DNA from: Nakamurella flavida
Lineage (GTDB): Bacteria > Actinomycetota > Actinomycetes > Mycobacteriales > Nakamurellaceae
Assembly: GCF_030811475.1 (NCBI RefSeq)
Contig: NZ_JAUSQV010000001.1
Coordinates: forward strand, 3,483,001-3,547,000
DNA: 64,000 bases
Direction of reading: 5' to 3'
In this document: positions 16,129 to 25,300 of the stretch, piece by piece
How the letters are laid out: each line of letters opens with the position of its first letter
How positions within the stretch are numbered: the first letter of the stretch is position 1
Notes under the pieces: model-generated
The model's database searches: none
The model's input: only the letters and a program-made list of their open reading frames with translations
Told to the model about the DNA's origin: nothing
Made by a program: the position numbers and the translations under genes

Positions 16129-17691
16129 TCAGCTCAGCCAGCGCCGCAGCTTCTTGTGGTCCAGGTCCGCCCAGGCCGGGGCGAACGCGGCCTCGGCCCG
16201 CTCGGCCCGGACCTGCTCGAGGGCGTGCAGCCGGCCGAGGGTGAACGGATTGCCGCCGTCCAGGAACGACCGGACGGCCAGGTCCCGCAGGGTGGCGCGC
16301 AGCACGACGCTGTCCTGGTGATCCCCCAGGATCTCCTGGAGGTTCTCCGCCGCCTCGGCCAGCGCCACGGCCGGCTTGCCGAACGCCGGGGCCAGCGCCT
16401 GGGCGGCGTACCGCAGCCGCTTGGCCGCCTTGCGGGTCTCGTGGAAGAGCTCGTCCGGTCCCTTCGTCGCGATCACCGGTGAGCCGATCTGCGGGGTCCC
16501 GGCGCGGGCGGCCTGCTCCTGCATGGTCTCCACGGCCCGCTTGAGCCGGCGGAAGGCCGCGCCCACCCGGGCGGTGGCCACCTTCTCGGCCGGCCCCTGG
16601 GCCTCGGCGGTGAACGGCGCCCCGGCGGCGAGGGTGTCCAGGGCGTCGCGGAGCCGGAAGTACCGCCGGTCGTCCAACGCGGCCAGCACGGCCTCCCGCG
16701 CCGTGGCGTAGGTCCGGGCGAAGTGCTCGTCCAACTCGGCGCGCACCGGCCCGATGACCAGCTCGACCGGTTCGGCGGCGAGCACCGCGGCCAGGTGGTC
16801 CCGCTGCACCTCGGCGTCCCGCGCCCCGCCCAGCACTCCGGCCAGCCAGGCCAGCTCGCTGCGCAGCGGGTCGGTGACGGCCCGGTCGAGCAGCGGCCCG
16901 AAGGTGGACAGCGCGCTGCGCAGTCGGCGGGTGGCCACCCGCATCTGGTGGACGCTGTCCGGGGCGTCCGTCCGCACCGGCCAGTCCTGCGCGGCCAGCG
17001 CCTCGACCTGGGCGGTCAGGTGGGCCTGGACGACCAGGGCGGCCGGGCCCCGCCGGGTGGGCGTGGGAGCGGCGGTGGGTGCGGGATAGCGGTCGCCGAG
17101 CGCCCGGGCGAGCGGGTCGGCGGTCGCCCCGCGGCGCCCGCCCCGGTCCAGCAGCGCCTCGACCTGGGCGGTCACCTTGCCGGCCGACCCGCCGGTGGCC
17201 ACGGGGACGTCCCCGCCGGTGGCCGGCTCGACCCACCAGCGCCGCCAGGAGGTCAGCACGGCGACGGCGTCCAGCGTCGCGTGGGAGGAGGAGACGGCGT
17301 CGACGACGGTGAGCAGCAGCCGGCCCCGGTCGTCGAGCAGGCGGTGGGCCGTGCGGGTGCTCTCGACGGTCGCGATGGACTGCAGCCGACCCCCGCGGAT
17401 CTGGCCGCGGACAGCGGCCAGGACCTCGTCGGGCGGCTCGGCGGAGTCCGTCGCCGGGCGACGCAGCTCCGCGCCGGTCGGCAGCCCCTGCAGGATCCAC
17501 TCGTCGGACTCCCCGCTGGTCCGGCGCAGGGTGAGCCCCTGCCGGAGCAGGGCGGCGCCGGCGGTGTCCCGGAAATCCTCGGTGATCCGGGCGACGTCGA
17601 TCGCGACCCGGGACACCCCGGGCACCGAGCCCAGGGCGGGCAGGGACGCGGCGGGGGTGACCTCCCGCACGGACAGCTGCGGTGCCGTCAT
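16129..17691 (-). CDS. CYTH-CHAD domain protein
   Basis: A 520-residue protein. The N-terminal 190 residues are a weakly conserved CYTH (triphosphate tunnel) domain, with basic and acidic strands such as GLTLRRTSGESDEWILQ. The rest is a helical CHAD domain opening with VHQMRVATRRLRSAL (about 243-258) and containing the second repeat FHETRKAAKRLRYAAQAL. CHAD domains bind polyphosphate through these rows of Arg, Lys and His. The CYTH part lacks the usual ExExK start, so its catalysis is uncertain. ATG 17691 has a short-spaced CGGAG site. It is on the minus strand downstream of sixA. Confidence 0.85.
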   Translation of the reverse strand: MTAPQLSVREVTPAASLPALGSVPGVSRVAIDVARITEDFRDTAGAALLRQGLTLRRTSGESDEWILQGLPTGAELRRPATDSAEPPDEVLAAVRGQIRGGRLQSIATVESTRTAHRLLDDRGRLLLTVVDAVSSSHATLDAVAVLTSWRRWWVEPATGGDVPVATGGSAGKVTAQVEALLDRGGRRGATADPLARALGDRYPAPTAAPTPTRRGPAALVVQAHLTAQVEALAAQDWPVRTDAPDSVHQMRVATRRLRSALSTFGPLLDRAVTDPLRSELAWLAGVLGGARDAEVQRDHLAAVLAAEPVELVIGPVRAELDEHFARTYATAREAVLAALDDRRYFRLRDALDTLAAGAPFTAEAQGPAEKVATARVGAAFRRLKRAVETMQEQAARAGTPQIGSPVIATKGPDELFHETRKAAKRLRYAAQALAPAFGKPAVALAEAAENLQEILGDHQDSVVLRATLRDLAVRSFLDGGNPFTLGRLHALEQVRAERAEAAFAPAWADLDHKKLRRWLS

Positions 17692-17766
17692 GGCACTCCG
17701 TTCGTCGTGGGCGGTCTCCGGTCGCCCCCATGATTCTCCCCGGCCCGGCCCACCGGGCCCGCGGGG

Positions 17767-18282
17767 TCAGTCCCGGGCGATGTGGAAGGCGGCCAACCGG
17801 GCGCCGGTGGCCGGTCCGTGGCCGGTCAGGTCCGACCAGGGTCCGGCGATCCGGAGCACGGCGATGGCCGAGGTGGGGAAGTGCCCGTCGACACCGGCCA
17901 CCGCGTCCGCGTCCGACCCGGGGCCGGCCAGCGCGAGGGCCAGGGCCGGGATGCCGGGGGCGTGCCCGACGAGCAGCACGGATCGCAGGTCCGGATCGAG
18001 CGCGGCCACCAGCTCGCGGAGGTCACCGGGGGCGGCCTCGTAGATCTCCCCGCGGAACTCGGCCGGCGCACCCAGGCCGGTGTGCTCCAGCGTCTGCCGG
18101 GTGCGCAGGGCCGTCGAGCAGAGCACGGCGTCGAGCGGCGGCACCTGCTCGTCGATCCAGGCTCCGGCCAGCGCCGCCTCCCGGCGTCCCCGCGCGGCCA
18201 GCGGCCGGTCGTGGTCGTCGACACCCGGCGGGTAGCCGGACTTGCCGTGCCGGAGCAGGACCAGCGTGCGGTCAGCCGTCAT
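17767..18282 (-). CDS. SixA-like histidine phosphatase
   Basis: A 171-residue histidine phosphatase superfamily protein. The catalytic motif RHGKS (11-15) uses His12 as nucleophile; the second His107 lies in LLVGHAPG, and Arg in ALRTRQTL completes the pocket. Length and the RHGK variant fit SixA/phosphohistidine phosphatases. ATG 18282 lies inside the end of the AI-2E transporter gene (11-base overlap), so the two are probably co-transcribed and coupled. The natural substrate could be a phosphohistidine protein or a small phosphate ester. Confidence 0.85.
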   Translation of the reverse strand: MTADRTLVLLRHGKSGYPPGVDDHDRPLAARGRREAALAGAWIDEQVPPLDAVLCSTALRTRQTLEHTGLGAPAEFRGEIYEAAPGDLRELVAALDPDLRSVLLVGHAPGIPALALALAGPGSDADAVAGVDGHFPTSAIAVLRIAGPWSDLTGHGPATGARLAAFHIARD

Positions 18283-19513
18283 GACTGCTCGCCGCCTCAC
18301 GGGCCTGCTCGCCGGTGGGGCTCGCGTCCAGGGCCGGCTGGTCGTCCGGGGCCTCGTCGGGGTCCAGCGTGCCCACCGGTGGTGGCGCCTCGTCCACCAC
18401 CTGCGACCGGAGGTACTGCGCGATGACGATGGACGTGGCGATGACCGGGACGGCCAGGAACGCGCCGATGATGCCGAACAGCGAGCCACCCGCCGTGACG
18501 CCGGCGATGACGACGGCGGCGTTCAGCTTGAGGGTCTTGCCGACCAGGATCGGCTGCAGCACGTTGCCCTCGATCTGCTGCACGGCGAGCACGACGAGCA
18601 GCACGAAGAACGCCGTCCACACCCCGTTGGAGACCAGGGCCACGAGGACGGCGACACCGCCGGCCACGAAGGCGCCGACGATGGGGATGAATCCGCCGAG
18701 GAAGGTGATGACGCCGATCGGCAGGGCCAGCGGCACGCCGAGCAGGAAGACGCCGAGCCCGATGAAGATGCCGTCCACCGCGGCGACGGCGGCCTGCGAC
18801 CAGATGTACTGGGCCAGCGCCGACCACACCCGGCCGGCCACCTCGTCGAGGTGGTAGCCGGTCCGCACGCCGACCCACCGCTCGAGCCACGGCAGGAACT
18901 TCGGGCCGTCCTTGAGCATGAAGAAGGTCAGGATCAGCGCGAGCACCACGGTGACCAGGAGCGACCCGATCGCGGCCAACGAGGTCAGCGCGGTGGTGGC
19001 GATGGTCTGCGCGTTGTCCTGCAGGTAGCTGGTGGCCTGGCTGATCAGATCGCCCAGCCCCTTGTCGTCCAGGTTGAACGGCGGCTCGCTGAGCCAGGTC
19101 TGCAGCGAGGCCAGCCCGGCGGACGCCTGGTTCGCCAACGGCTGGGCCTGCGCGGTGACGACCGGGACGATCAGCCAGATCGCCGCGGCGATGAGCGCGA
19201 ACAGGCCGATCAGGCCGAGGGCGGCGGCCAGGGCGGGCGGCAGCTTGCGCCGCATCCAGCGGACGGGCGGCCACAGGACGGACGACAGGACCAGGGCGAG
19301 GAGCACCGGCAGCAGGATCGGCCACAGCCAGGCGAAGAGCTGGGCCAGCACCCACAGGCCGGCCGCGATGATCAGCAGGCGCAGTGTCCAGCGGGCGCTG
19401 GTGTGCACCCCGTCCGCGAGGCGTCGGCGGGCGGCCGGGTCGTCGGCGGACAGGTCGACCCCGCTGCCGGGAGCAGGGGTGTCGCTGCCGCCGGTTGAGC
19501 GTCGTCCGAACAT
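18272..19513 (-). CDS. AI-2E family transporter
   Basis: A 413-residue membrane protein of the AI-2E (PerM/TqsA-like) family with about eight hydrophobic helices, a soluble middle region (residues about 120-190) and the conserved end IGGVTAGGSLFGIIGAFLAVP-like segment. Polar tails flank the core. ATG 19513 has a strong GGAGGGA site. Members export autoinducer-2 in some bacteria, or ions such as Na+ in others; the sequence does not choose between these. It is the first gene of a pair with sixA. Confidence 0.85.
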   Translation of the reverse strand: MFGRRSTGGSDTPAPGSGVDLSADDPAARRRLADGVHTSARWTLRLLIIAAGLWVLAQLFAWLWPILLPVLLALVLSSVLWPPVRWMRRKLPPALAAALGLIGLFALIAAAIWLIVPVVTAQAQPLANQASAGLASLQTWLSEPPFNLDDKGLGDLISQATSYLQDNAQTIATTALTSLAAIGSLLVTVVLALILTFFMLKDGPKFLPWLERWVGVRTGYHLDEVAGRVWSALAQYIWSQAAVAAVDGIFIGLGVFLLGVPLALPIGVITFLGGFIPIVGAFVAGGVAVLVALVSNGVWTAFFVLLVVLAVQQIEGNVLQPILVGKTLKLNAAVVIAGVTAGGSLFGIIGAFLAVPVIATSIVIAQYLRSQVVDEAPPPVGTLDPDEAPDDQPALDASPTGEQAREAASSHDG

Positions 19514-19632
19514 GGGTCTCCCTCCGGGGCGGAGGGATCCGCCGGACCCATCCTCCCCGGCGAGGCATCCCGAGCCGACCAGGTCGCCACGGAGAGTTGC
19601 CGAAGGACGCGCTGCGGAGTGTGCTGGCGGGC

Positions 19633-20154
19633 ATGGTGCAATCGGTGGAGTTGCTGTTCGAGGGCCCGGCGGAGGAATGCGTCCGGGAGCAGTGGGCGGT
19701 GCTGGAGGCGGCGGGGTTGCCCAGCCAGGCCCGGCACACGGCCGTGTCGAACCGGCCCCACGTGACCCTGGCCGTCGCGGAGGAGATCCCGCACGCGGTG
19801 GAACGGGACATCGCCGCGGCGGTCGGGGATCTGCCCCTGGAACTCGTCCTCGGCGGGTTGCTGGTGTTCGGCTCCCGCTCCTGCGTGCTCGCCCGCCTGG
19901 TCCTGCCGACCGCGGAGCTGCTGGAGCTGCAGGCCCGGCTGGCCGCCGTGCTCGAGCAGGCCGGCATCGCCCGGCGGCCGCACCTGGAACCCGGCCGGTG
20001 GACCCCGCACGTCACCCTGGCCCGGCGGATGCGCCCCGAGCAGCTCGGCGAGGCGGTCGGCCTGGTCGGTGACGACACCGCCGTGGAGATCCTCGGCCAC
20101 CAGGTGCGCCGCTGGGACTCCGACGCGCGGCGCACGTGGACCGTGCTGCCCTGA
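19633..20154 (+). CDS. 2'-5' RNA ligase / 2H phosphoesterase family protein
   Basis: A 173-residue protein with the two HxT motifs of the 2H phosphoesterase superfamily: HVT at 43-45 and HVT at 126-128, each after a short basic or Pro turn. Such proteins ligate or open 2',5' or cyclic phosphodiester bonds in RNA or nucleotides. The start is uncertain: ATG 19633 is chosen, with GTG 19621 as a near alternative. It is divergent from the AI-2E gene and converges with the LysR gene. Confidence 0.8.
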   Translation: MVQSVELLFEGPAEECVREQWAVLEAAGLPSQARHTAVSNRPHVTLAVAEEIPHAVERDIAAAVGDLPLELVLGGLLVFGSRSCVLARLVLPTAELLELQARLAAVLEQAGIARRPHLEPGRWTPHVTLARRMRPEQLGEAVGLVGDDTAVEILGHQVRRWDSDARRTWTVLP

Positions 20155-20166
20155 GCGGACCGGGCG

Positions 20167-21096
20167 TCAGCCGCGCCGGGCCGCCAGGGCGACGAGCTCG
20201 CGTGCCGGCCCGGCGGGTGGGTGCGGACCGGAGCGCCACACCGCGCGCAGCTCTCGGTGCAGGTCGAGCCCGGCCACCGGGACGCGCCGGAGCCGGCCGA
20301 GAGCAAGGTCGTCGGCCACGGCCAGCGCGCTGAGCACCCCCGGCGCGGTGCCCGCGGTGATCGCGGCCCGCATGGCGGTGCTGCTGGACACCTCCAGGGC
20401 GGGTGGGGCGGGAACGACGTCGGGCAGGGCGACGTGCAGGGCGCCGGCCAGTGCGTCCCGGGTGCCGGACCCCGGTTCCCGGCTGACCAGCGCGGTCCGG
20501 GCGAGCAGCGCCGCGGTGATCGCTCCCCGCCGCCGGGCCCATGGGTGGGTGGGCGGCACCACGACGACCAGGTCGTCCCCGGCCACCACCCGCGACGGCA
20601 GTCCGTCCGGTGCCCGGGGAGTCTCGACGAAGCCCAGGTCCGCCTGGCCGGCGGCCACCTGCCCGGCAACGGCGTCGCTGTTGGCGGCGACGAGCCTGAC
20701 CTCGGTGGGACTCCCACCGGCGGCCCGCTGCTCGTCACGGAGCCGGACCAGCCAGCGCGGGATCAGGTGCTCGGCGACGGTGAGGCTGGCCGCCACCCGC
20801 AGATGGGCGTCCCGGTCGGTCCGCAGCGACTCCACCCCGGCGTCCAGTTCGGCCGCTGCCCCGATCACCGGCCCGGCCCACTGGGCGAGCAGTCCGCCCG
20901 CCTCGGTCAGCGTCGAACCCCGCCGGCTGCGGGCCAGCAGCGGCACGCCGACCTGGGCCTCCATCGACCGCATCCGCAGTGACGCGGCCTGCTGGGTCAT
21001 CCCCAGCCGGACTCCGGCTGCGCCCAGGCTGCCGGTGCTCTGCACGGCCAGCAGGAGCTGCAGGGCGACGAGATCGGGGACCCGGGACGAGAGCAC
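20167..21096 (-). CDS. LysR family transcriptional regulator
   Basis: A LysR protein of 309 residues from GTG 21096, the normal family length. The helix-turn-helix occupies about residues 10-30 (ALQLLLAVQSTGSLGAAG then TQQAASLRMRSMEAQVG), followed by a type-2 periplasmic-binding effector domain (VRLVAANSDAVAGQVAAGQADLGFV). A TTG at 21135 would add 13 residues but would place an inverted repeat inside the gene. It is divergent from the TDT transporter gene, the classical arrangement for a LysR regulator and its target. The inducer is unknown. Confidence 0.85.
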   Translation of the reverse strand: MLSSRVPDLVALQLLLAVQSTGSLGAAGVRLGMTQQAASLRMRSMEAQVGVPLLARSRRGSTLTEAGGLLAQWAGPVIGAAAELDAGVESLRTDRDAHLRVAASLTVAEHLIPRWLVRLRDEQRAAGGSPTEVRLVAANSDAVAGQVAAGQADLGFVETPRAPDGLPSRVVAGDDLVVVVPPTHPWARRRGAITAALLARTALVSREPGSGTRDALAGALHVALPDVVPAPPALEVSSSTAMRAAITAGTAPGVLSALAVADDLALGRLRRVPVAGLDLHRELRAVWRSGPHPPAGPARELVALAARRG

Positions 21097-21109
21097 GGAC
21101 CGATCGCAC

Positions 21110-21126
21110 CACAAGCCGAGCTTGTG
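21110..21126. promoter_or_regulatory. Inverted repeat between lysR and the TDT transporter gene
   Basis: A perfect 7-bp inverted repeat CACAAGC-CGA-GCTTGTG in the divergent gap. Its position 57 bases before the transporter start fits a LysR binding site. It is not the classical T-N11-A pattern. Confidence 0.4.
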
Positions 21127-21182
21127 AGCTGACAAGGCGCGGCCGGCTACCGACGCGGCGGCGTCGGCGGGAGGGTCGGGAC

Positions 21183-22316
21183 ATGACCAGCACCGCCGTC
21201 CGGGTTCCCGCCGTCCCGCTCTCCACCGTCCGTCCCGTCGCCCGGGTCGGTCGGCCCACGGCGGCGCACATCACCCCCAACGTGTTCGCCATGGTGATGG
21301 GCACCGGCATCGTCGGGACGGCGGCCGCCGGTCTGCCGCTGCAGGTCCCGGGCCTGCGGACGGTGGCCACGGTGATCTGGCTGCTGGCCGCCGCGCTGCT
21401 GGTCGTGCTGCTGGCCGCGTTCGTCACGCACTGGGTGCGGTACGCCGAGAACGCCCGGGCGTATCTCGCGGACCGGGTGGCCGTGCAGTTCACCGGGGCG
21501 CTGCCGATGGCCCTGCTCACCGTGGGGTCCGGGACGCTGATCCTCGGGGCGCCGGTGCTGGGCACCGGTCTCGCGGTCGGCGTCGACGCGGTGCTCTGGG
21601 TGACCGGCACGCTGCTGGGGCTGGCCACCAGCGTGCTCGTGCCGTTCGCGATGATCACCCGCCGGCTGCGCGGCGAGGGCGAGGTGACGGCCCTGCCGGC
21701 CTGGCTGATGCCGGTCGTCCCGCCGATGGTCTCGGCCACCGGGGGAGCGCTGCTGCTGCCGCACGTGCCCGCCGGTGAGCTGCGGCTCACCCTGCTGCTG
21801 GCCTGCTACGGCCTGGTCGGGCTGAGCCTGCTCGTCGGGATGATGACCCTCACGCTGGTCTGGTCACGCCTGCTGCACGGTGGGGTCCTGCCCACCCAGG
21901 CCGCGCCCACCGTCTGGATCTCGCTCGGCATGATCGGCCAGTCCGTCACCGCGGTGAACCTGCTGGGCGCCGGTGCGGCCGGGGTGGTGCCCGCGGCCAC
22001 CGCCGCCGGCCTGCACGTGTTCGGCGTGGTGTTCGGTCTGCTCATGGGTGGGTTCGGGGCCCTGGTGTTCGTGCTGGCCGTCCTGCTCACCGGGCACGCG
22101 GCCCGCACCGGCCTGAGTTTCTCGCTGACCTGGTGGAGTTTCACCTTCCCCATCGGCACCTGCGTGACCGGGGCGACGGCCCTCGGGGCGGCCACCGGGT
22201 CCGTGGTGATCCGTGGGCTGGCGGTGGTGCTCTTCGTGGTGCTCGCCGGGGTATGGGCCACGGTGGCCACCGGGACGGTGCGTGGCGTGCTGGCCGGGCG
22301 GCTGTTCCGCGGCTGA
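21183..22316 (+). CDS. TDT family transporter (TehA/SLAC1-like anion channel)
   Basis: A 377-residue protein with ten hydrophobic helices in five pairs, starting with the family mark PNVFAMVMGTGIVG. TDT proteins include TehA (tellurite), Mae1 (malate) and sulfite exporters; plant SLAC1 channels share the fold. The start at ATG 21183 has GGGAGG 7 bases ahead. The divergent LysR gene suggests induction by the transported anion. A tellurite role is tempting because of the Ter locus 7 kb away, but nothing in the sequence links them. Confidence 0.85.
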   Translation: MTSTAVRVPAVPLSTVRPVARVGRPTAAHITPNVFAMVMGTGIVGTAAAGLPLQVPGLRTVATVIWLLAAALLVVLLAAFVTHWVRYAENARAYLADRVAVQFTGALPMALLTVGSGTLILGAPVLGTGLAVGVDAVLWVTGTLLGLATSVLVPFAMITRRLRGEGEVTALPAWLMPVVPPMVSATGGALLLPHVPAGELRLTLLLACYGLVGLSLLVGMMTLTLVWSRLLHGGVLPTQAAPTVWISLGMIGQSVTAVNLLGAGAAGVVPAATAAGLHVFGVVFGLLMGGFGALVFVLAVLLTGHAARTGLSFSLTWWSFTFPIGTCVTGATALGAATGSVVIRGLAVVLFVVLAGVWATVATGTVRGVLAGRLFRG

Positions 22317-22374
22317 CCCATCGGGGTCCGCTCGGCCGGAACCCGGTGGCGCACGCGCCTATCCTGGACCGGTC

Positions 22375-25300
22375 ATGGCCACCGTCACCGCTCCGCCCGA
22401 TCTCACCGGTCTCTCCATCGCCGACGAGCGCAGACTGGGCCGCCGGTGGCAGCGCCTGAGCGGGCTGCGCGACCCGGCCCGCCGGGACCGGGAGCAGAAC
22501 CAGCTGCTCGGCCAGACCGAGGCGGCCCGGAACAAGATGGTCCGCCGCCGGGCCGCGGTGCCGGCGCTGAACTTCCCGCCCGAGCTCCCGGTGTCCGAGC
22601 GGGTGGACGACCTGGCCGCCGCCATCGCCGAGCACCAGGTCGTGATCGTGGCCGGGGAGACCGGCTCGGGGAAGTCCACCCAGCTGCCCAAGGTCTGCCT
22701 GCAGCTCGGCCGCGGGGTGCGCGGCACCATCGGGCACACCCAGCCACGACGGATCGCGGCGCGTGCCCTGGCCGAGCGGATCGCCGAGGAGACCGGCACG
22801 GAGCTGGGCGGGGCCATCGGCTACACCGTCCGCTTCGGCGACCACACCGGCCCGGACACCCTGGTCAAGCTGATGACCGACGGCATCCTGCTCGCCGAGA
22901 TCGGCCGCGACCCGGACCTGCTCGCCTACGACACGATCATCCTGGACGAGGCCCACGAACGCAGCCTCACCATCGACTTCCTGCTCGGCTACCTGGTCCG
23001 GCTGCTGCCGCGCCGCCCCGACCTGAAGGTGATCATCACCTCGGCCACCATCGACCCGGAGCGCTTCTCCCGGCACTTCGGCGACGCCCCGATCATCGAG
23101 GTGTCCGGGCGGACCTATCCGGTCGAGATCCGCTACCGGCCCTGGGGTCTGGACGCCGAGGACGCAGGCGACGGCGACGACCCGGACGATCTCGCCGACG
23201 ACCTCGCCGAGGTGCCGGGCGACCCCGACCGGCCCGCTCCCGTCCGCACCCGGGCCCGGTCCGCGGCGCGACCGGCCGGCCAGGACCGGGCCGCCCAGCC
23301 CGACCAGGCCCAGGCCATCTGCGCCGCGGTCGACGAGCTGGAGGCCCAGCGCGACGGGGACATCCTGGTGTTCCTGTCCGGGGAACGCGAGATCACCGAC
23401 ACCGCCGAGGTGCTCCGCGGCCACCTGGCCGGCCGGCCGGGTCGGTACGAGGTGCTCCCGCTGTACGGACGGCTGTCCGCGGCCGAGCAGCACAAGGTGT
23501 TCAGCGCGCACACCGGCCGGCGGATCGTGCTGTCCACCAACGTGGCCGAGACCTCGCTGACCGTGCCGGGCATCCGGTTCGTCATCGATCCCGGCACGGC
23601 CCGGATCTCCCGCTACTCCTCGCGCACCAAGGTGCAGCGGCTGCCCATCGAGCCGATCTCGCAGGCCTCGGCCGGGCAGCGGGCCGGCCGGTGCGGCCGC
23701 GTCGCCGACGGCATCTGCATCCGGCTCTACAGCGAGGAGGACTTCCTGGGGCGCCCGGAGTTCACCGATCCGGAGATCGCCCGGACCTCATTGGCCTCGG
23801 TCATCCTGCAGATGGCCTCGCTGGATCTCGGTGACATCGCCGACTTCCCGTTCCTGGACCCGCCGGACCGGCGGCAGATCACCGACGGCATCACCGTTCT
23901 CACCGAGCTGGGCGCCCTGGAGACGGGCGGCGACCGGGTGCTGCTCACCCCGACCGGCCGGTCGCTGGCCGCGCTGCCGGTGGACCCGCGGCTGGCCCGG
24001 ATGATCGTCGAGGGCGACCGACGCGGCTGCCTGGCCGAGCTGCTCGTCATCGTCTCCGCGCTGTCCATCGTGGACGTCCGCGAGTACCCGCTGGAGGACC
24101 GCGAGAAGGCGACCGCGTCGCACTCCCGGTTCGTCGAGCCGCACTCGGACTTCCTGTCCCTGGTCAACCTGTGGCGCTATCTCGGCGAGCAGGGGAATAC
24201 CCTGTCCGGCAACGCGTTCCGCCGCATGTGCAAGCAGGAGTACCTGCACTACCTGCGCATCCGGGAGTGGCAGGACCTGCACTCCCAGCTGCGGCAGATC
24301 GCCCGCGGGCTGGGCATGGACGTCGAGGCCAGCGCGCGCATCGTGGACGTGCCAGCGCCCGCCGCCGCGGAGGGGGAGGAGGCCGGCGCGCCCGAGCAGG
24401 CGCCGGTCAGTGCGACCGGGGTGAGCCGGGGCCGGCGTCGGCACGGCCGCCGCGGCCAGCAGCTGCCCACCACGGTGAAGCCTGCCGCCGGGACCGCGGC
24501 GACGCAGGCCGGCAAGGGGTCGCTGGCCACCGGGATGGACGTGGCGCGCATCCACACCGCCCTGCTCGCCGGGCTGCTCTCGCACATCGGGTTGCGGCTG
24601 GAGCCGGGCCGGGAGTACCAGGGCACCCGCGGCACCAAGTTCGTCATCTGGCCGGGGTCCGCGCTGGCCAAGTCCGGCCCACGCCTGGTGGTGGCCGGTG
24701 AGCTGGTGGAGACCTCCCGGCTGTGGGGCCGGCTGGCCGCCCGGATCGAGCCGGAGTGGGTGGAGACGGTCGGCGGGGAGCTGTTGCGCCGCAACTACTC
24801 CGAGCCGCACTGGAGCGCCCGTCGCGGGGCCGTGGTGGCCAGCGAGAAGGTCACCCTGCTCGGCGTGACCCTGGTCGCGGCGCGCAGTGTGGCCTTCGAC
24901 CGGATCGACCCCGAGCTCTGCCGGGAGCTGTTCATCCGGCACGCCCTGGTCGAGGGCGACTGGCAGACCCGTCACGCGTTCTTCGCCGCCAACCAGGCCG
25001 CGCTGGCCCAGGTGCAGGACTGGGAGGACCGGGTCCGGCGGCGCGACCTGGTCGACGACGAGGCCCTCTTCGCCTTCTACACCGCACGCATCCCGGCCGA
25101 CGTCACCTCGGCCCGGCACTTCGACTCCTGGTGGAAGAAGGTCTCCCGGGAGGACCCCGGTCTGTTGACGGTCACCGCCGAGCAGCTCGTCGCGGCCGGG
25201 GCCGACGCGGTGGACCCGGCCGAGTTCCCCGACCGGTTCACCTCCGGCGGGGTCGATCTCGACCTGGACTACACCTTCGACCCCACGTCCGAGCAGGACG

